From: Brachypterus glaber
Taxonomy: Eukaryota; Arthropoda; Insecta; Coleoptera; Kateretidae
Length of the DNA: 64,000 bases
Assembly (NCBI GenBank): GCA_958510825.1
Contig: OY294049.1
Location: forward strand, 34,748,774-34,812,773
Reading direction: 5' to 3'
Part shown: one piece after another, positions 57,601 to 60,877 of the stretch
How the letters are laid out: every line of letters starts with the position of its first letter
Numbering within the stretch: the stretch's first letter is position 1
Translations under genes and position numbers: made by a program
The notes under the pieces: model-generated
The model's input: the letters and a program-made list of their open reading frames with translations, nothing else
Told to the model about the DNA's origin: nothing
Databases searched by the model: none

Positions 57601-58070
57601 AAAGGTAAGAATTCCTTCCCTTTCCTTTGTTGAAAGGGAACTAGTTCAGTTCATTTTTTCCTTGGATAGATAGATTAAAAAATATAAGTGTGATACATCG
57701 TTGAATCCAGAAAATCGAGTATTTTTACAATCTGAGATAAAAATGGGGTTGTCATTTCAAAAAAAGTCTGGGGTTGCTCCAAAGGAACAGTACATGCAAA
57801 AAAATATTTAAAACGTGGAAAAAAAATTTTCTTGGTTTGCGTCGTGAATTAACGCTCGTGTGTTTTGGGCTTAATACATTTTTATTTGTTTATCAGATGT
57901 GTCCTATCCTAAAAGCCAGGATGATGCAAACTGGCACATTAATGGTAGGCTACCAACCAGACGACCGGAGGCCAAACTTTTTCAGGAATATCATTTCGTC
58001 GGCCGCTGTAACTGAAAGTGACGTCGACTTCCTCTTAAACGAAATGGATCGTCTAGGTCATGATTTGTAA
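7967..58070 (+). CDS. Gad1: Gad1, glutamate decarboxylase, complete (10 coding exons)
   Basis: Pyridoxal-phosphate enzyme of the cytosol that converts L-glutamate to GABA (EC 4.1.1.15), the GABA-making step in neurons. The join is 7967-8024, 18716-18952, 40289-40492, 41539-41657, 43602-43853, 44142-44209, 54969-55047, 56278-56427, 57410-57604, 57897-58070: 1536 nt, 511 residues, against about 510 in Drosophila Gad1. Phases agree at all nine junctions. Family marks seen: [16 protein letters not shown] in exon 3, [12 protein letters not shown] and LHVD in exon 5 continuing as AAWGGG in exon 6, TWNPHK with the PLP lysine (about K323) in exon 7, catalytic-loop [10 protein letters not shown] (Tyr about 352) in exon 8, and a C terminus ending DRLGHDL. 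The start is the first ATG after an in-frame TAG at 7931. No frameshift or missing catalytic residue is seen. Known from the family: dimer, group II decarboxylase. Isoform choice is not visible from sequence. Confidence 0.97.
9086..9737. mobile_element. GCTCGGGAAAA foldback element (652 bp)
   Basis: Ends GCTCGGGAAAA and TTTTCCCGAGC, flanked by TAG on both sides (9083-9085 and 9738-9740). The long arms include TATGTAATCACAACTTTATT and its complement. Two small open frames inside follow from the inverted arms. A one-armed relative is at 53960-54104. Confidence 0.82.
10907..10936. repeat. GC-rich hairpin CTTCACCTCCG
   Basis: Perfect 11-base stem CTTCACCTCCG / CGGAGGTGAAG around an 8-base G/C loop, conspicuous in AT-rich surroundings in Gad1 intron 1. 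Confidence 0.6.
11112..11215. mobile_element. Related end with different terminus (GGGGTCGTCC)
   Basis: Begins GGGGTCGTCCATAAAATACG after TAA, then shares the inner block CCAAAATTCACACACTTCAT and TGTAGAGATTTCATATT with the 38009 and 50910 elements. A different outer terminus joined to the same inner arm suggests a related subfamily or recombinant. Only one end is seen. Confidence 0.55.
13880..14560 (+). repeat. Degenerate TTTTAATTCGTTTCTATTTGCA array
   Basis: Repeated words TTTTAATTCGTTTCTATTTG and CAAATGCGTAAC alternate with CATATGCGGAATATCAT at about 31-base steps from 13880 to 14240 and again after the MITE at 14249-14405. The array ends look inverted (AACGGATTAAAAACAAAATA near both sides), suggesting an internally repeated foldback element. 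Confidence 0.65.
14249..14405. mobile_element. GGGAACGTTC-family MITE in a minisatellite
   Basis: 157 bp from GGGAGCGTTCAAGTATTACG to GAACGTTCCC, same interior as the copies at 18965 and 51408. The flanks are ATA and TTA, so no exact target duplication remains. It splits the A/T-rich 31-bp repeat array. Confidence 0.85.
14681..14990. mobile_element. ACACAGCCACAC elements, two joined
   Basis: An ACACAGCCACACAAAAAAAG end meets TTGTTGTGTGGCTACATGTG and then GTAGCCACAGAAAAAAAAGG, so a short element (14681 to about 14758) seems to lie against a second one sharing the inner arm of 51274-51697. The right end is degraded. Confidence 0.6.
15751..15917. mobile_element. TGATATGTCCAAGTAT hairpin element
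   Basis: 167 bp with arms of about 50 bp (ACCAAGTAATCCCAAAGTTT TTAGA and complement; ends TGATATG and CATATCA). Confidence 0.72.
16202..16229 (+). repeat. (CATA)n microsatellite
   Basis: ACATACAAACATACATACAT and further CATAC units. It follows a less AT-rich stretch (15920-16200) that may be a non-LTR 3' end, but no family motif is seen. Confidence 0.75.
18716..18952 (+). CDS. Gad1: Gad1 coding exon 2
   Basis: Begins after TTTTTTCAG and completes the split Asp codon, then reads [19 protein letters not shown] and onward to [12 protein letters not shown] (residues about 20-99). This is the helical N-terminal part of the decarboxylase fold, with the insect-type [15 protein letters not shown] segment. 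The donor is GTAAGT. A MITE starts only 12 bases past the exon (18965), yet the donor is intact. Confidence 0.96.
18965..19118. mobile_element. GGGAACGTTC-family MITE, 12 bp past Gad1 exon 2
   Basis: 154 bp with inverted ends GGGAACGTTCAATTATTACG and its complement, flanked by TTA on both sides (18962-18964, 19119-19121). The interior is G/C tracts on the two strands. The 3-bp TWA duplication suggests PIF/Harbinger mobilisation. Confidence 0.88.
19130..19545. mobile_element. AGTCCAGTCAAATAA element, truncated copy
   Basis: Starts TAGTCCAGTCAAATAATAAA and follows the left half of the 49496 element through GTAAGGGGTGTCCGCTATC to the region near its middle, then ends without a partner terminus. 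It begins 11 bases after the MITE at 18965-19118. Confidence 0.75.
19569..19660. mobile_element. TAGTATAAAGCACTAGTTTC MITE (short)
   Basis: 92 bp with ends TAGTATAAAGCACTAGTTTC and GAAACTAGTACTTTAGTATA. It corresponds to the foldback end of the 41858 and 61349 repeats. Confidence 0.72.
20170..20760 (+). repeat. Dispersed repeat AAACGGGTACCTTTTCTAGA, copy A
   Basis: ATGAAACGGGTACCTTTTCT, then TATATCTCGGAAACTAATAG, GATTTGATGTGAC-type and TTCCGTTCAAAAGTTATAAG blocks. The same order recurs at 37326-37990 and, reversed, at 29740-30370. No coding capacity is seen; the class is unknown. Confidence 0.75.
21899..22167. repeat. Dispersed repeat, copy A of a 270-bp pair
   Basis: ATCCAATACATACAGATAAT to CTCTCGAAAATTAACCTGCT, nearly identical to 39761-40027. 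It includes TTTATTGAGTGGATAATTAT and TTTTACCCACTCAACTGTCA. DNA about 200 bases away on either side of the pair is also related in places (ACGAGTCTGTTATTTCTA at 22342 and 39536). Confidence 0.82.
22497..22893. mobile_element. CCCAGACAGCAC MITE built of GGATATCC-like units (long)
   Basis: 397 bp, ends CCCAGACAGCACATAATAAC and its complement; inverted arms of over 50 bp. The interior is dense in ATATCCANTGGATAT-like words and GGATATCC palindromes, so it can fold at many scales. A 102-bp relative is at 40671-40772. Confidence 0.85.
24690..25148. mobile_element. ACGCTGATCCTAAACAC foldback element
   Basis: Inverted arms of about 90 bp: ACACAAATTAGGTTTAAGTG and TTGCCAATGCAAACCA on the left, with their complements ending GTTCAGAATAAGCGT on the right. 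The 270-bp centre is AT-rich without a gene. Confidence 0.78.
25341..25902. repeat. Inverted dispersed repeat, copy A
   Basis: Starts TAATAGTTATTTATATACCA and holds ATGCAGCGGGACTAAAACAG, GCAAATTTACAGG-type and GGTTGCCGTGATTTTTATTC blocks, ending near TTGGTCGTGCAAAAA. The same blocks in reverse order and strand make up 44352-45360. CGCTACGCTCGCTC is present in both. Confidence 0.75.
26445..26695. mobile_element. hAT-like MITE with 8-bp target duplication (copy 1)
   Basis: 251 bp with ends CAACGAACTAATAACT and its near complement, flanked by ACCTATAT on both sides (26437-26444 and 26696-26703). Eight-base duplications point to hAT-type mobilisation. A short open frame inside is shared with copy 2 and is not evidence of a gene. 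Confidence 0.88.
27533..27672. mobile_element. ATCCCAAGTAACAC MITE with nested hairpins
   Basis: 140 bp with ends ATCCCAAGTAACAC and GTGTTACTTGGGAT. Inside lie a hairpin (GCTCTTTCGCAGC / GCTGCGAAAGAGC) and the 43-base CCCGTCATTTTC segment also found at 63484-63526. Confidence 0.75.
28345..28430. mobile_element. GGGAACGTTC-family solo end (reverse)
   Basis: Ends CTTGAACGTTCCC at 28430, with TTACGCCGCGTTAGATG and a G-rich stretch inside; the complement of the arm at 61841. The left end is not recognisable. Confidence 0.65.
28518..29016. mobile_element. TCAAGATTCTTG-rich foldback element
   Basis: About 499 bp with imperfect ends CCCTCGTAACAATTTTTGTCC and GGACAA..ATGTTGCTAGGG (complementary at most positions). 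The interior repeats TCAAGAATTGTC and GATTCTTGACCAAGAATC in both senses. Confidence 0.65.
29740..30370 (-). repeat. Dispersed repeat AAACGGGTACCTTTTCTAGA, copy B (reversed)
   Basis: Complement of the 20170 and 37326 copies, ending TCTAGAAAAGGTACCCGTTT. It lies directly left of the 22-bp array and Tc1-like element. Confidence 0.75.
30377..30441 (+). repeat. 22-bp tandem repeat, split by the Tc1-like element
   Basis: Three copies of ATTCTATGATTGAATATACT-like units start at 30377, 30399 and 30421. Further TTGAATATACTATATTC follows the element at 32917-32933, so the transposon landed inside the array at a TA. Confidence 0.75.
31454..32112 (-). pseudogene. Broken Tc1-like transposase
   Basis: The N-terminal part (32112 to about 31768) has two helix-turn-helix units, with [20 protein letters not shown] and a GRPR-like GAGRHR linker, as in Tc1/Tc3 DNA-binding domains. 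A second part (31684-31454) starts [20 protein letters not shown] and holds VMFSDET with the first catalytic Asp (D codon at 31585-31583), then stops. A 75-bp insertion separates the two, and the C-terminal half with the second Asp and the last acidic residue is absent. It cannot be an active transposase. Confidence 0.88.
31689..31763 (+). mobile_element. 75-bp LINE 3' end inserted in the transposase
   Basis: Ends with AATAAATATT then (ATT)n on the + strand, as LINE 3' tails do, and is flanked by AGTT at 31685-31688 and 31764-31767. It separates two transposase parts that otherwise join in the family order. This is the shortest kind of 5'-truncated retrotransposon insertion; the 4-bp flank repeat alone is weak evidence. 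Confidence 0.6.
33181..33267. repeat. Decayed hairpin, sister of 33365-33450
   Basis: Arms ACACT..ACTTCCACCCAACCAA and TTGCTTGGCCGGGCGAAAAGTGT with AACAAATAC at the loop, the same plan as 33365-33450 with more mismatches. Confidence 0.6.
33365..33450. repeat. 86-bp hairpin CTACACTTTCCGGCCAACC
   Basis: Arms of 39 bases with about three mismatches (CTACACTTTCCGGCCAACCA and ACCAAATAAATACTGTATTTGTT against AACAAATACACTATTTATTT and GGTTGGCTGGAAAGTGTAG), loop about 8. A more decayed sister is at 33181-33267. It could fold as RNA, but the paired decayed sister favours a mobile foldback. Confidence 0.75.
34158..34365. mobile_element. GGGAACGTTC-family element, diverged
   Basis: 208 bp with degraded inverted ends (GGGAACGTTCAAG and CTTGAACGCTGCC) flanked by TAA at 34155-34157 and 34366-34368. 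The interior differs from the 150-bp copies apart from the C tract next to the right end. Confidence 0.75.
35407..35590. mobile_element. TTTTTTTGGTGCTTG foldback element
   Basis: Arms TTTTTTTGGTGCTTGAGC with GTAGTTTACCCCTCTT, and AAGAGGGTTAAACTACAACC with CAAGCACCAAAAAAA. The centre is AT-rich. Confidence 0.72.
36932..37116 (-). CDS. Possible terminal exon of an unknown nested antisense gene
   Basis: A minus-strand open frame whose codons look protein-like: it reads [20 protein letters not shown], then [20 protein letters not shown], a short charged helix-like [13 protein letters not shown], and stops with TGA at 36934-36932. I do not recognise it. The frame is open back to about 37152 but has no ATG; CCATTTTGACAG just upstream of 37116 is a plausible splice acceptor. 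AATAAA on this strand at 36764-36759 would serve as its poly(A) signal. It lies inside Gad1 intron 2. It could be a terminal exon, a decayed copy of another gene, or chance. Confidence 0.35.
37326..37990 (+). repeat. Dispersed repeat AAACGGGTACCTTTTCTAGA, copy C
   Basis: Same blocks as 20170-20760, ending ATTTTAATAACGAGTGTTTC. The long GGGAACGTTC-family element starts 18 bases later. Confidence 0.75.
38009..39381. mobile_element. Long member of the GGGAACGTTC family (1.37 kb)
   Basis: Inverted arms of about 80 bp (38009-38090 and 39303-39381, containing TTACGTAACGCAAA and ACCCCG-type blocks) flanked by TAA at 38006-38008 and 39382-39384. The 1.2-kb interior has no transposase frame I can see. 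It could be a longer non-autonomous form or two half elements bridged by unrelated DNA, but the matching TAA favours one insertion. Confidence 0.65.
39761..40080. repeat. Dispersed repeat, copy B of a 270-bp pair, with foldback end
   Basis: Direct copy of 21899-22167, followed by AGCCAAGCAGGTTAATTTTC, an inverted copy of its own end, so the right side folds back. It lies about 210-530 bases upstream of Gad1 exon 3. Confidence 0.8.
40289..40492 (+). CDS. Gad1: Gad1 coding exon 3
   Basis: Begins after TTTTGCAG. It encodes [20 protein letters not shown] through [17 protein letters not shown] (residues about 99-167), the start of the large PLP domain. The stretch between EIIG and GDSILAPG is two residues longer than in Drosophila Gad1, from memory of that protein. 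The donor GTACCT is weaker than the GTAAGT used by most other exons. Confidence 0.97.
40671..40772. mobile_element. CCCAGACAGCAC MITE (short) in Gad1 intron 3
   Basis: 102 bp starting CCCAGACAATATCC and ending ATTATGTGCTGTCTGGG, with ATCCAGTGGACATC and ATATCCACTGGATATC inside. It is an internally deleted relative of 22497-22893. Confidence 0.82.
41539..41657 (+). CDS. Gad1: Gad1 coding exon 4
   Basis: Begins after CTTTTTAG and reads [20 protein letters not shown] through QLVMFTSDQ (to residue 206). SISNLYA belongs to the cofactor-phosphate-binding part of the domain. It ends in phase 0 at a GTTAGT donor. Confidence 0.97.
41753..41840. mobile_element. Small hairpin element in Gad1 intron 4
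   Basis: 88 bp with arms GTATTAAAACATGTTCAGAC GATTCCAAATACG and the complement, loop about 22 bases. An antisense open frame over exon 4 and this hairpin is not a gene. Confidence 0.7.
41858..42393. repeat. TAGTATAAAGCAC-type repeat in Gad1 intron 4
   Basis: Contains CTATTTTGTGACTCTTATAAG, TAATTGCAGTGAAAAAACAA and a foldback end with CTCGCCGCAAGCGGC and ACGTATGTTATGAAACTAG. A direct copy is at 61349-61785, and its short inverted-end relative is at 19569-19660. Confidence 0.75.
42472..42534 (+). pseudogene. Decayed duplicate of the Gad1 exon 5 boundary
   Basis: About 30 bases of intron (ATAATAGTTTCCTAATATTC...) and about 30 bases of exon match 43553-43640 at roughly 27/30 and 24/30 positions by eye. 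Relative to the true exon it has lost about 26 bases, including the polypyrimidine tract, AG acceptor and first codons, so it cannot splice as exon 5 does. Weaker similarity seems to extend upstream to about 42440. The R2/R4-type LINE fragment and microsatellite lie between the copies. Confidence 0.65.
42622..42669 (+). repeat. (ATA)n microsatellite
   Basis: An uninterrupted run of about 15 AAT triplets directly at the 5' junction of the LINE fragment. The Asn and Tyr runs predicted across it are artefacts of this repeat. Confidence 0.95.
42669..43205 (+). pseudogene. LINE C-terminal fragment with restriction-like endonuclease (R2/R4-type)
   Basis: The + strand frame reads [20 protein letters not shown], then [23 protein letters not shown], a TAG at 42924, and continues in phase with [20 protein letters not shown] through [18 protein letters not shown] to TAA at 43203. 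The KPDVV, VIEF and KRTKYQ elements match the PD-(D/E)XK endonuclease that ends R2/R4-like non-LTR retrotransposons. The reverse transcriptase is missing (5' truncation) and there is an internal stop. An A run with (ATA)n at 43309-43342 is its tail. It lies in Gad1 intron 4. Confidence 0.75.
43309..43342 (+). repeat. Poly(A)/(ATA)n tail of the LINE fragment
   Basis: A run of about 14 A followed by ATA triplets, ending the R2/R4-type fragment. It marks the element's + orientation. Confidence 0.8.
43602..43853 (+). CDS. Gad1: Gad1 coding exon 5
   Basis: Begins after TTTCTTTTTAG and encodes 84 residues from [19 protein letters not shown] to MWLHVD (residues 207-290). It includes [12 protein letters not shown] and the Asp (D290) expected to pair with the PLP ring nitrogen. 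It is phase 0 at both ends; the donor is GTAAGT. A decayed copy of its 5' boundary lies 1.1 kb upstream in intron 4 (42472-42534). Confidence 0.97.
44142..44209 (+). CDS. Gad1: Gad1 coding exon 6
   Basis: A short 68-nt exon after [31 protein letters not shown] plus two bases of an Arg codon (residues 291-313). It continues the HVDAAWGGG motif split across intron 5 (288 bp, the shortest in the gene). The donor is GTAAGT. Confidence 0.96.
44352..45360. repeat. Inverted dispersed repeat, copy B, split by a LINE
   Basis: Complement of 25341-25902 with the Jockey-like LINE end (44380-44938) inserted within it. It ends ATATAAATAACTATTA. Copies A and B lie in introns 2 and 6 of Gad1, facing each other across 19 kb. 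Confidence 0.75.
44380..44938 (-). mobile_element. Jockey-like LINE 3' fragment
   Basis: The minus strand encodes a 102-residue C terminus with [20 protein letters not shown] then [11 protein letters not shown], the Cys-rich zinc-knuckle-like end found after the reverse transcriptase of Jockey-clade elements. The 3' end carries AATAAAGTTATGTTATGTTA, a poly(A) signal followed by TTATG repeats, near 44380-44410. It is 5'-truncated and lies inside another repeat (44352-45360), interrupting sequence that is contiguous at 25850-25902. Confidence 0.75.
46052..46443. mobile_element. hAT-like MITE with 8-bp target duplication (copy 2, interrupted)
   Basis: Flanked by ATCAAACC at 46044-46051 and 46444-46451. 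It lies in the opposite orientation to copy 1. Removing the nested MITE and one TAA (138 bases) leaves about 254 bp, close to the 251 bp of copy 1. Confidence 0.88.
46063..46197. mobile_element. GGGCCACTTGCACC MITE nested in the hAT-like MITE
   Basis: 135 bp, ends GGGCCACTTGCACCAAC and GTTGGTGCAAGTGGCCC, flanked by TAA at 46060-46062 and 46198-46200. It sits 11 bases inside the left end of the older hAT-like element, which dates it as the younger insertion. Confidence 0.9.
47852..48012 (+). repeat. 61-bp tandem repeat TATCCATTCCCCCTTGAGGG
   Basis: Units start at 47852, 47913 and 47974: TATCCNTTCCCCCTTGAG, GGAATTTTTGCGGATATTGA then CCTG.TCGTGTAACNC, the third decaying after about 45 bases. 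It lies in a less AT-rich stretch (47500-48110) that may be an old retrotransposon piece, unidentified. Confidence 0.8.
49013..49068. repeat. Perfect 56-bp palindrome
   Basis: Two exactly complementary 28-base arms without spacer, centred at 49040/49041: the left arm holds TTTTGATTAAACTG then TAAAAAAAT, the right its exact complement. It lies in Gad1 intron 6 beside a MITE. Confidence 0.88.
49091..49277. mobile_element. GGGGTAGGATGACTTAGGAC foldback element
   Basis: Arms GGGGTAGGATGACTTAGGAC, TTTTCTCAAAATCTTCTGAA and complement (TTCAGAAGATTTTGCGAAAA, GTCCGAAGTCACCTACTCCG), with CACGTG words and GTGTAAAAGTTGTG at the centre. Two overlapping open frames here arise from the arms. Confidence 0.75.
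49496..50208. mobile_element. AGTCCAGTCAAATAA foldback element (713 bp)
   Basis: Inverted ends AGTCCAGTCAAATAATAAA and its complement, with arms pairing for most of the length (GTACACGGGCTGATATTTTA against TAAAGTATCAGCCCATGTAC). CTA lies on both outer sides. A truncated copy is at 19130-19545. Confidence 0.85.
50747..50890. mobile_element. GGCTTAGTTTACACC hairpin MITE
   Basis: 144 bp with arms GGCTTAGTTTACACCATGGG and CCCATGGTGTAAACTAAGCC that continue through CTACCTATCTCTGTTT and its complement almost to the centre, so the element is one long hairpin. Confidence 0.85.
50910..51149. mobile_element. GGGAACGTTC-family foldback, near-palindrome
   Basis: 240 bp whose two arms of about 100 bp are inverted copies (GGGAACGTTTAAGTATTACG...; inner TAGAGATTTCATATTTTGG), with a short C/G-tract loop. 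The flanking bases are T runs, so a target duplication is uncertain. It shares its inner arm with the 38009 element and with 11112-11210. Confidence 0.85.
51274..51697. mobile_element. ACACAGCCACAC foldback element
   Basis: Ends ACACAGCCACACAAAAAAAA and TTTTTGTGTGGCTGTGT, with inner arms that also pair (TTAGTTTTGGAGATAACCTC against GAGTTTATCTCCAAAACTAA). It is interrupted by the GGGAACGTTC MITE at 51408-51557. Confidence 0.82.
51408..51557. mobile_element. GGGAACGTTC-family MITE nested in another MITE
   Basis: 150 bp, inverted ends as in the 18965 copy, flanked by TAA (51405-51407 and 51558-51560). It interrupts the ACACAGCCACAC foldback element at 51274-51697. Confidence 0.88.
51730..53540 (+). 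repeat. Diverged direct repeats around GGCAGACTGTAATGAA
   Basis: Three stretches of roughly 400-650 bases (about 51730-52350, 52380-52790, 52790-53120) share, in order, AATCAAAATTACTTAC, ACACAAAACATACACTAA, GATCCACTTCATTCGGCAGA, CTGTAATGAA and AAAAAATTACATAACATTA. CGAGCGTTTTAAGTTCTTTA recurs at 53038 and 53479. They look like an old tandem duplication of a non-coding unit of unknown class. Confidence 0.65.
53649..53831 (+). repeat. 61-bp tandem repeat GGCGCCAAGTTTGGTAGAAA
   Basis: Three units start at 53649, 53710 and 53771, nearly identical over GGCGCCAAGTTTGGTAGAAA and CCGTCAGGGACA followed by a T-rich run. Diverged half units (GGGCGCCAATTTTG at 53629, GGCGCCAAATTTGAGG at 53891) flank it. 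G/C tracts end the block on both sides. The open frames over the array are repeat artefacts. Confidence 0.88.
53960..54104. mobile_element. GCTCGGGAAAA element, right arm only
   Basis: CATGGTTTCCACAATTTTCC through GTAGGTCGTTCGAATAAAGTTG to ATCCCGAGC, matching about 9554-9737. The left arm is missing. Confidence 0.7.
54969..55047 (+). CDS. Gad1: Gad1 coding exon 7 (PLP lysine)
   Basis: Begins after TTTATTTCTAG and completes the split Arg codon. It reads [19 protein letters not shown] through IHFKED (to residue 339). The Lys of NPHK, about K323, is the residue that forms the Schiff base with PLP in this family. The donor is GTAAGT. The exon sits alone between the 10.8-kb intron 6 and a 1.2-kb intron. 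Confidence 0.97.
55613..56017. mobile_element. ACAATGGAGGC-family foldback in Gad1 intron 7
   Basis: About 405 bp, from GGGGCACAATTGAGACAGGG to CTGCCTCCATTGCGCCCC, with the CATTTTTTAAATGGAAAG block and its complement inside. It resembles 6813-7092. Confidence 0.72.
56093..56223. mobile_element. CTGCCCTACTA MITE in Gad1 intron 7
   Basis: 131 bp, ends CTGCCCTACTAAGCTAAAAA and CTTTCTAGCGTAGTAGGGCAG, flanked by TATA on both sides. It ends 54 bases before exon 8. Its relative is at 60746-60877. Confidence 0.82.
56278..56427 (+). CDS. Gad1: Gad1 coding exon 8 (catalytic loop)
   Basis: Begins after TTTTTTTTATTAG. It encodes [20 protein letters not shown] through WLQWRAK (residues 340-389). The Tyr of ADYLF lines up with the catalytic-loop Tyr of vertebrate GAD65 and GAD67. 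[13 protein letters not shown] is strongly conserved. The donor is GTAAGA. Confidence 0.97.
56543..56550 (-). terminator. Pol III terminator of tRNA-Ile(UAU)
   Basis: A run of T on the minus strand three bases past the tRNA 3' end, followed by ATT and a second T run. This is the usual RNA polymerase III stop signal. Confidence 0.7.
56553..56644 (-). tRNA. tRNA-Ile(UAU) with 18-nt intron, antisense in Gad1 intron 8
   Basis: Read on the minus strand: 7-bp acceptor stem TCCCCAG / CTGGGGA, D arm GCGCAATTGGTTAGCGC, anticodon stem CGGTA / TGCCG with loop CTTATAA giving anticodon UAU (56610-56608), T arm GTGAGTTCGAGCCTCAC, discriminator A. About 18 extra bases sit after position 37, the standard tRNA intron place; removing them leaves 74 nt. 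Animal tRNA-Ile(UAU) genes are known to carry introns. A-box TGGCGCAATTGG and B-box GAGTTCGAGCC are good, and a T7 run (minus strand, 56550-56544) follows as the Pol III terminator. No CCA is encoded, as expected for a nuclear gene. Confidence 0.93.
57217..57323. mobile_element. piggyBac-like MITE in Gad1 intron 8
   Basis: 107 bp, ends CACGTTCATTG and CAGTGAACATG, flanked by TTAA at 57213-57216 and 57324-57327, the piggyBac target site. It contains the perfect palindrome TGACCCATATATGGGTCA (57233-57250), a common subterminal feature of such elements. It ends 86 bases before exon 9. Confidence 0.75.
57410..57604 (+). CDS. Gad1: Gad1 coding exon 9
   Basis: Begins after TATTTACAG. It encodes 65 residues from [20 protein letters not shown] to SREEELGK (residues 390-454), the C-terminal small domain, including [16 protein letters not shown]. 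The donor is GTAAGA. Confidence 0.96.
57897..58070 (+). CDS. Gad1: Gad1 coding exon 10 and stop
   Basis: Begins after TTGTTTATCAG. It encodes [20 protein letters not shown], then [17 protein letters not shown] and a tail ending DRLGHDL before TAA at 58068-58070. The internal ATG at its first codon is not a start, since the upstream exons read through in phase. Confidence 0.97.
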   Translation: MCPILKARMMQTGTLMVGYQPDDRRPNFFRNIISSAAVTESDVDFLLNEMDRLGHDL

Positions 58071-58875
58071 ATATAATAACTCAAAATTTTCTAAATATTA
58101 TACATATTCTATTATAAATGAAGAAAGTTTTGTTTTTTGTTAAACTTCAAAACCAGTGATGTATCGGTTACCTCCAACAAAATTTTGGAAAGTTGGATTT
58201 TTTGCTTGGATATTTTAAAGTCAATTTTTTTGAGAATTGGGAAAATGTAGGTCCTACATTGTAAGTACATATCGTCGCCTTCCTTACCAAGGGGCTTATC
58301 TCAAAATGTATTGATGTAAGCGACGATATATAAAATCGGGATATAGGTAGACGGAAATTATCCACTGGACGTTTTGAAATTTAACAGGGGAAAACCACAG
58401 ATCTACAAGTTTTCTCTCAAAATAATATATTTATAAAGTTTTTAAAGAATATAATTTATATATTCATCGTTATTTATTGTAATAGGTATAGTCAATATAT
58501 ATCGTCAATTCGTATGAAAATTTTGTATTAAATATAGTTCCTTCCATTCGAGAATACTTAAATGATTTATCAAAAAAAAAAATGCAAAATTATATAAACA
58601 ACCAAAATTATCAAAATACGAACATATCAATTAGATTAGGTTAAATTGTTTGAGAGAAAAACTAGTCTAGATCAAAAATGTTACTCCTTATATAAATAAT
58701 ACTTAGTATAAATTATATTATATATATTAAAAATGATTTGCAACGTAAAACTGTTACTATTCTTGTTATCTGTATAAATATTATAAAAAATATATAAAAA
58801 AATATGTGTATAGCCTAAATTTCTAAATGTAAAAATGTGTAGCTCATGCAATAAAGTTGTACACTAAATTTATCT
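58071..58875 (+). other. Gad1: Gad1 3' UTR (candidate)
   Basis: AT-rich DNA after the Gad1 stop. The first AATAAA I find is at 58850-58855 (GCAATAAAGTTG), about 780 bases downstream, so a 3' UTR near 0.8 kb is inferred. Usage of this signal is not proven; transcript ends would decide it. Confidence 0.5.
58850..58855 (+). terminator. Candidate Gad1 poly(A) signal AATAAA
   Basis: Canonical hexamer within TGCAATAAAGTTG, the first I find after the Gad1 stop codon. Single hexamers are common by chance in AT-rich DNA. Confidence 0.45.
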
Positions 58876-60745
58876 CAAAATTTATCAATTAATAGACGAC
58901 CAGGCCATGGTAAAAAGGATTACGTCAATTTGTGTTAAGTTTTTTTTGTTGTTGTTTTTTCTTTGTGTGTAAGTACCTCTATCTCTGCGCAAAGTTTCAT
59001 TTATAGCAAAATTTTATTCAAAATTATTTTCTCTGTTTAAAAAATCAAGTTCGGATAATTTCTGGAAAAAGAACAAGTGGCATATTTCAAAAAAATAGGT
59101 TATAATATAACCATATTGGTAGATAAAACTTTGCCCAAAGATACACATATCTAATTCTTCAAATAAAAATTTTAGAGGTACTGAACCGCTTAAAAGATAT
59201 CCATATATATTGTCATCATTCATAATTATTTATTAATTTATATTTTGACTATCAAGAAATAGTTTGCCGCATATGCCTAAACTGAGTCTTCCAAGTACCG
59301 CGGTATGTTTATGATTTATTCCGCGAAGCAGTACCTGATATCGATTATTCAATGATAATATTCTATTAATCTGTTACCTATATGTTATGTTATCTAAATT
59401 ATTAATAATTTTATTAATTTAAATTAATATTTAATAAATATTGTTATGTAAACGCTTTGTTATATAAGTACCTGTTATTTATTTCATAGTTTAGGAAAAA
59501 ATATATTTAGAAAATTAAAGGAGGGGGAATCAATGCTTATTAATACTGTTACACTACCTGTTAGCATGCTAATGCATTAACATTGCGTTATTTATTTGAA
59601 ATCCCGTCATAATTAACTCAAACTCGGCCAGCAAGAAAGATGTAGGTAAAAATGGCGACCACCTACATTAGAAATAATTCCAGTACGGCAGCATCGTTTT
59701 CCCCACATTTCTGAATATATTCAATTTTTTATCCATATTTAATTTAGTTCAATTGTAGAAAACTTTCAATTTAAAATTGAACAAACTGCCTTTAAAAACG
59801 TAGAATTTTTAATAATATATGAAACTTATCGTACTTAGACTACAATTTGTAGTAGTTATTTGTTAACATATTTTCTTTTACAAAATTACACGGGTATCAT
59901 TGTTTATGAACAATTTTAAATTAAATTTATTATATGGAATAAGTTACATCCCCACAAAAGTATCAGTTTTTCATAATTTTGTCATAAATTGAATTTTTCA
60001 TCGGAGATATTATTATATATATAATAAATAAAATTATTATTAGCAGAATATATGATTAAAATAATTTTGAATTCAGTTAATGGTTTTAGAATTGCAATAA
60101 AATTAACTAAATAACCTTAGCCCATCGGAGTTAAACTTTATTCTTAAAATTCTTTTTATTACCTACTTACGCGCTAAAAAAAATTAAATGTAAAAATATA
60201 TACGAAAATTTTTAAACAGCTTAAAGTAATTCTTGTAAGATGATGAACTATAAGAATAGTTATTAACTAAATAATTTATACTGTAAATCTTACAGCTATG
60301 CATAGCTATATGCATGCATACATGCGTGGTTCACACAATCTTATAGCACGCAAGCGTCGCGACGCGACGCATTAAAAAAGTGACCATAATAATTTTAAAA
60401 CTAAAATATAGTTATAATATTTAAATTTTAAGTAAACATATATGGCATACATAGTATAAAAAATATATTATGTTTTTTTTTTTTAATTTGTTTTCTTTAG
60501 GTAAAATAACGAAAAAAATTAGTTTACTGTCTTACAAGATTTAAAATAGGTTTGTAGTTAAAATTTATGTTAAGCTAAGTAGTTATTTTAAAACAAACAA
60601 AAAACATAAAAATATATTTCTGGATATAAATCTTTTTATTATTTTAATTTAAAAATTCAAAAAAAAAACCTGTAGATTATCTTGAATAAACATTCTACAG
60701 AATGTATAATACACACGTGTGTAGTGTTATAAATACATACCTATG

Positions 60746-60877
60746 CTGCCCTACTACGCTAGAAAGCAGTAACTCCATTTTTCGCATAGCAGCGTTTTCA
60801 AAATATTACATCAGAGTTGACGTCAACACGTCGCTAAGCGACAAATGGAGTTACTGCTTTATAGCGTAGTCGAGCAG
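60746..60877. mobile_element. CTGCCCTACTA MITE between Gad1 and Fah
   Basis: 132 bp from CTGCCCTACTACGCTAGAAA to TATAGCGTAGTCGAGCAG, with AAAATATTACATCAGAGTTG inside, the complement of the 56093 copy. Confidence 0.82.
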
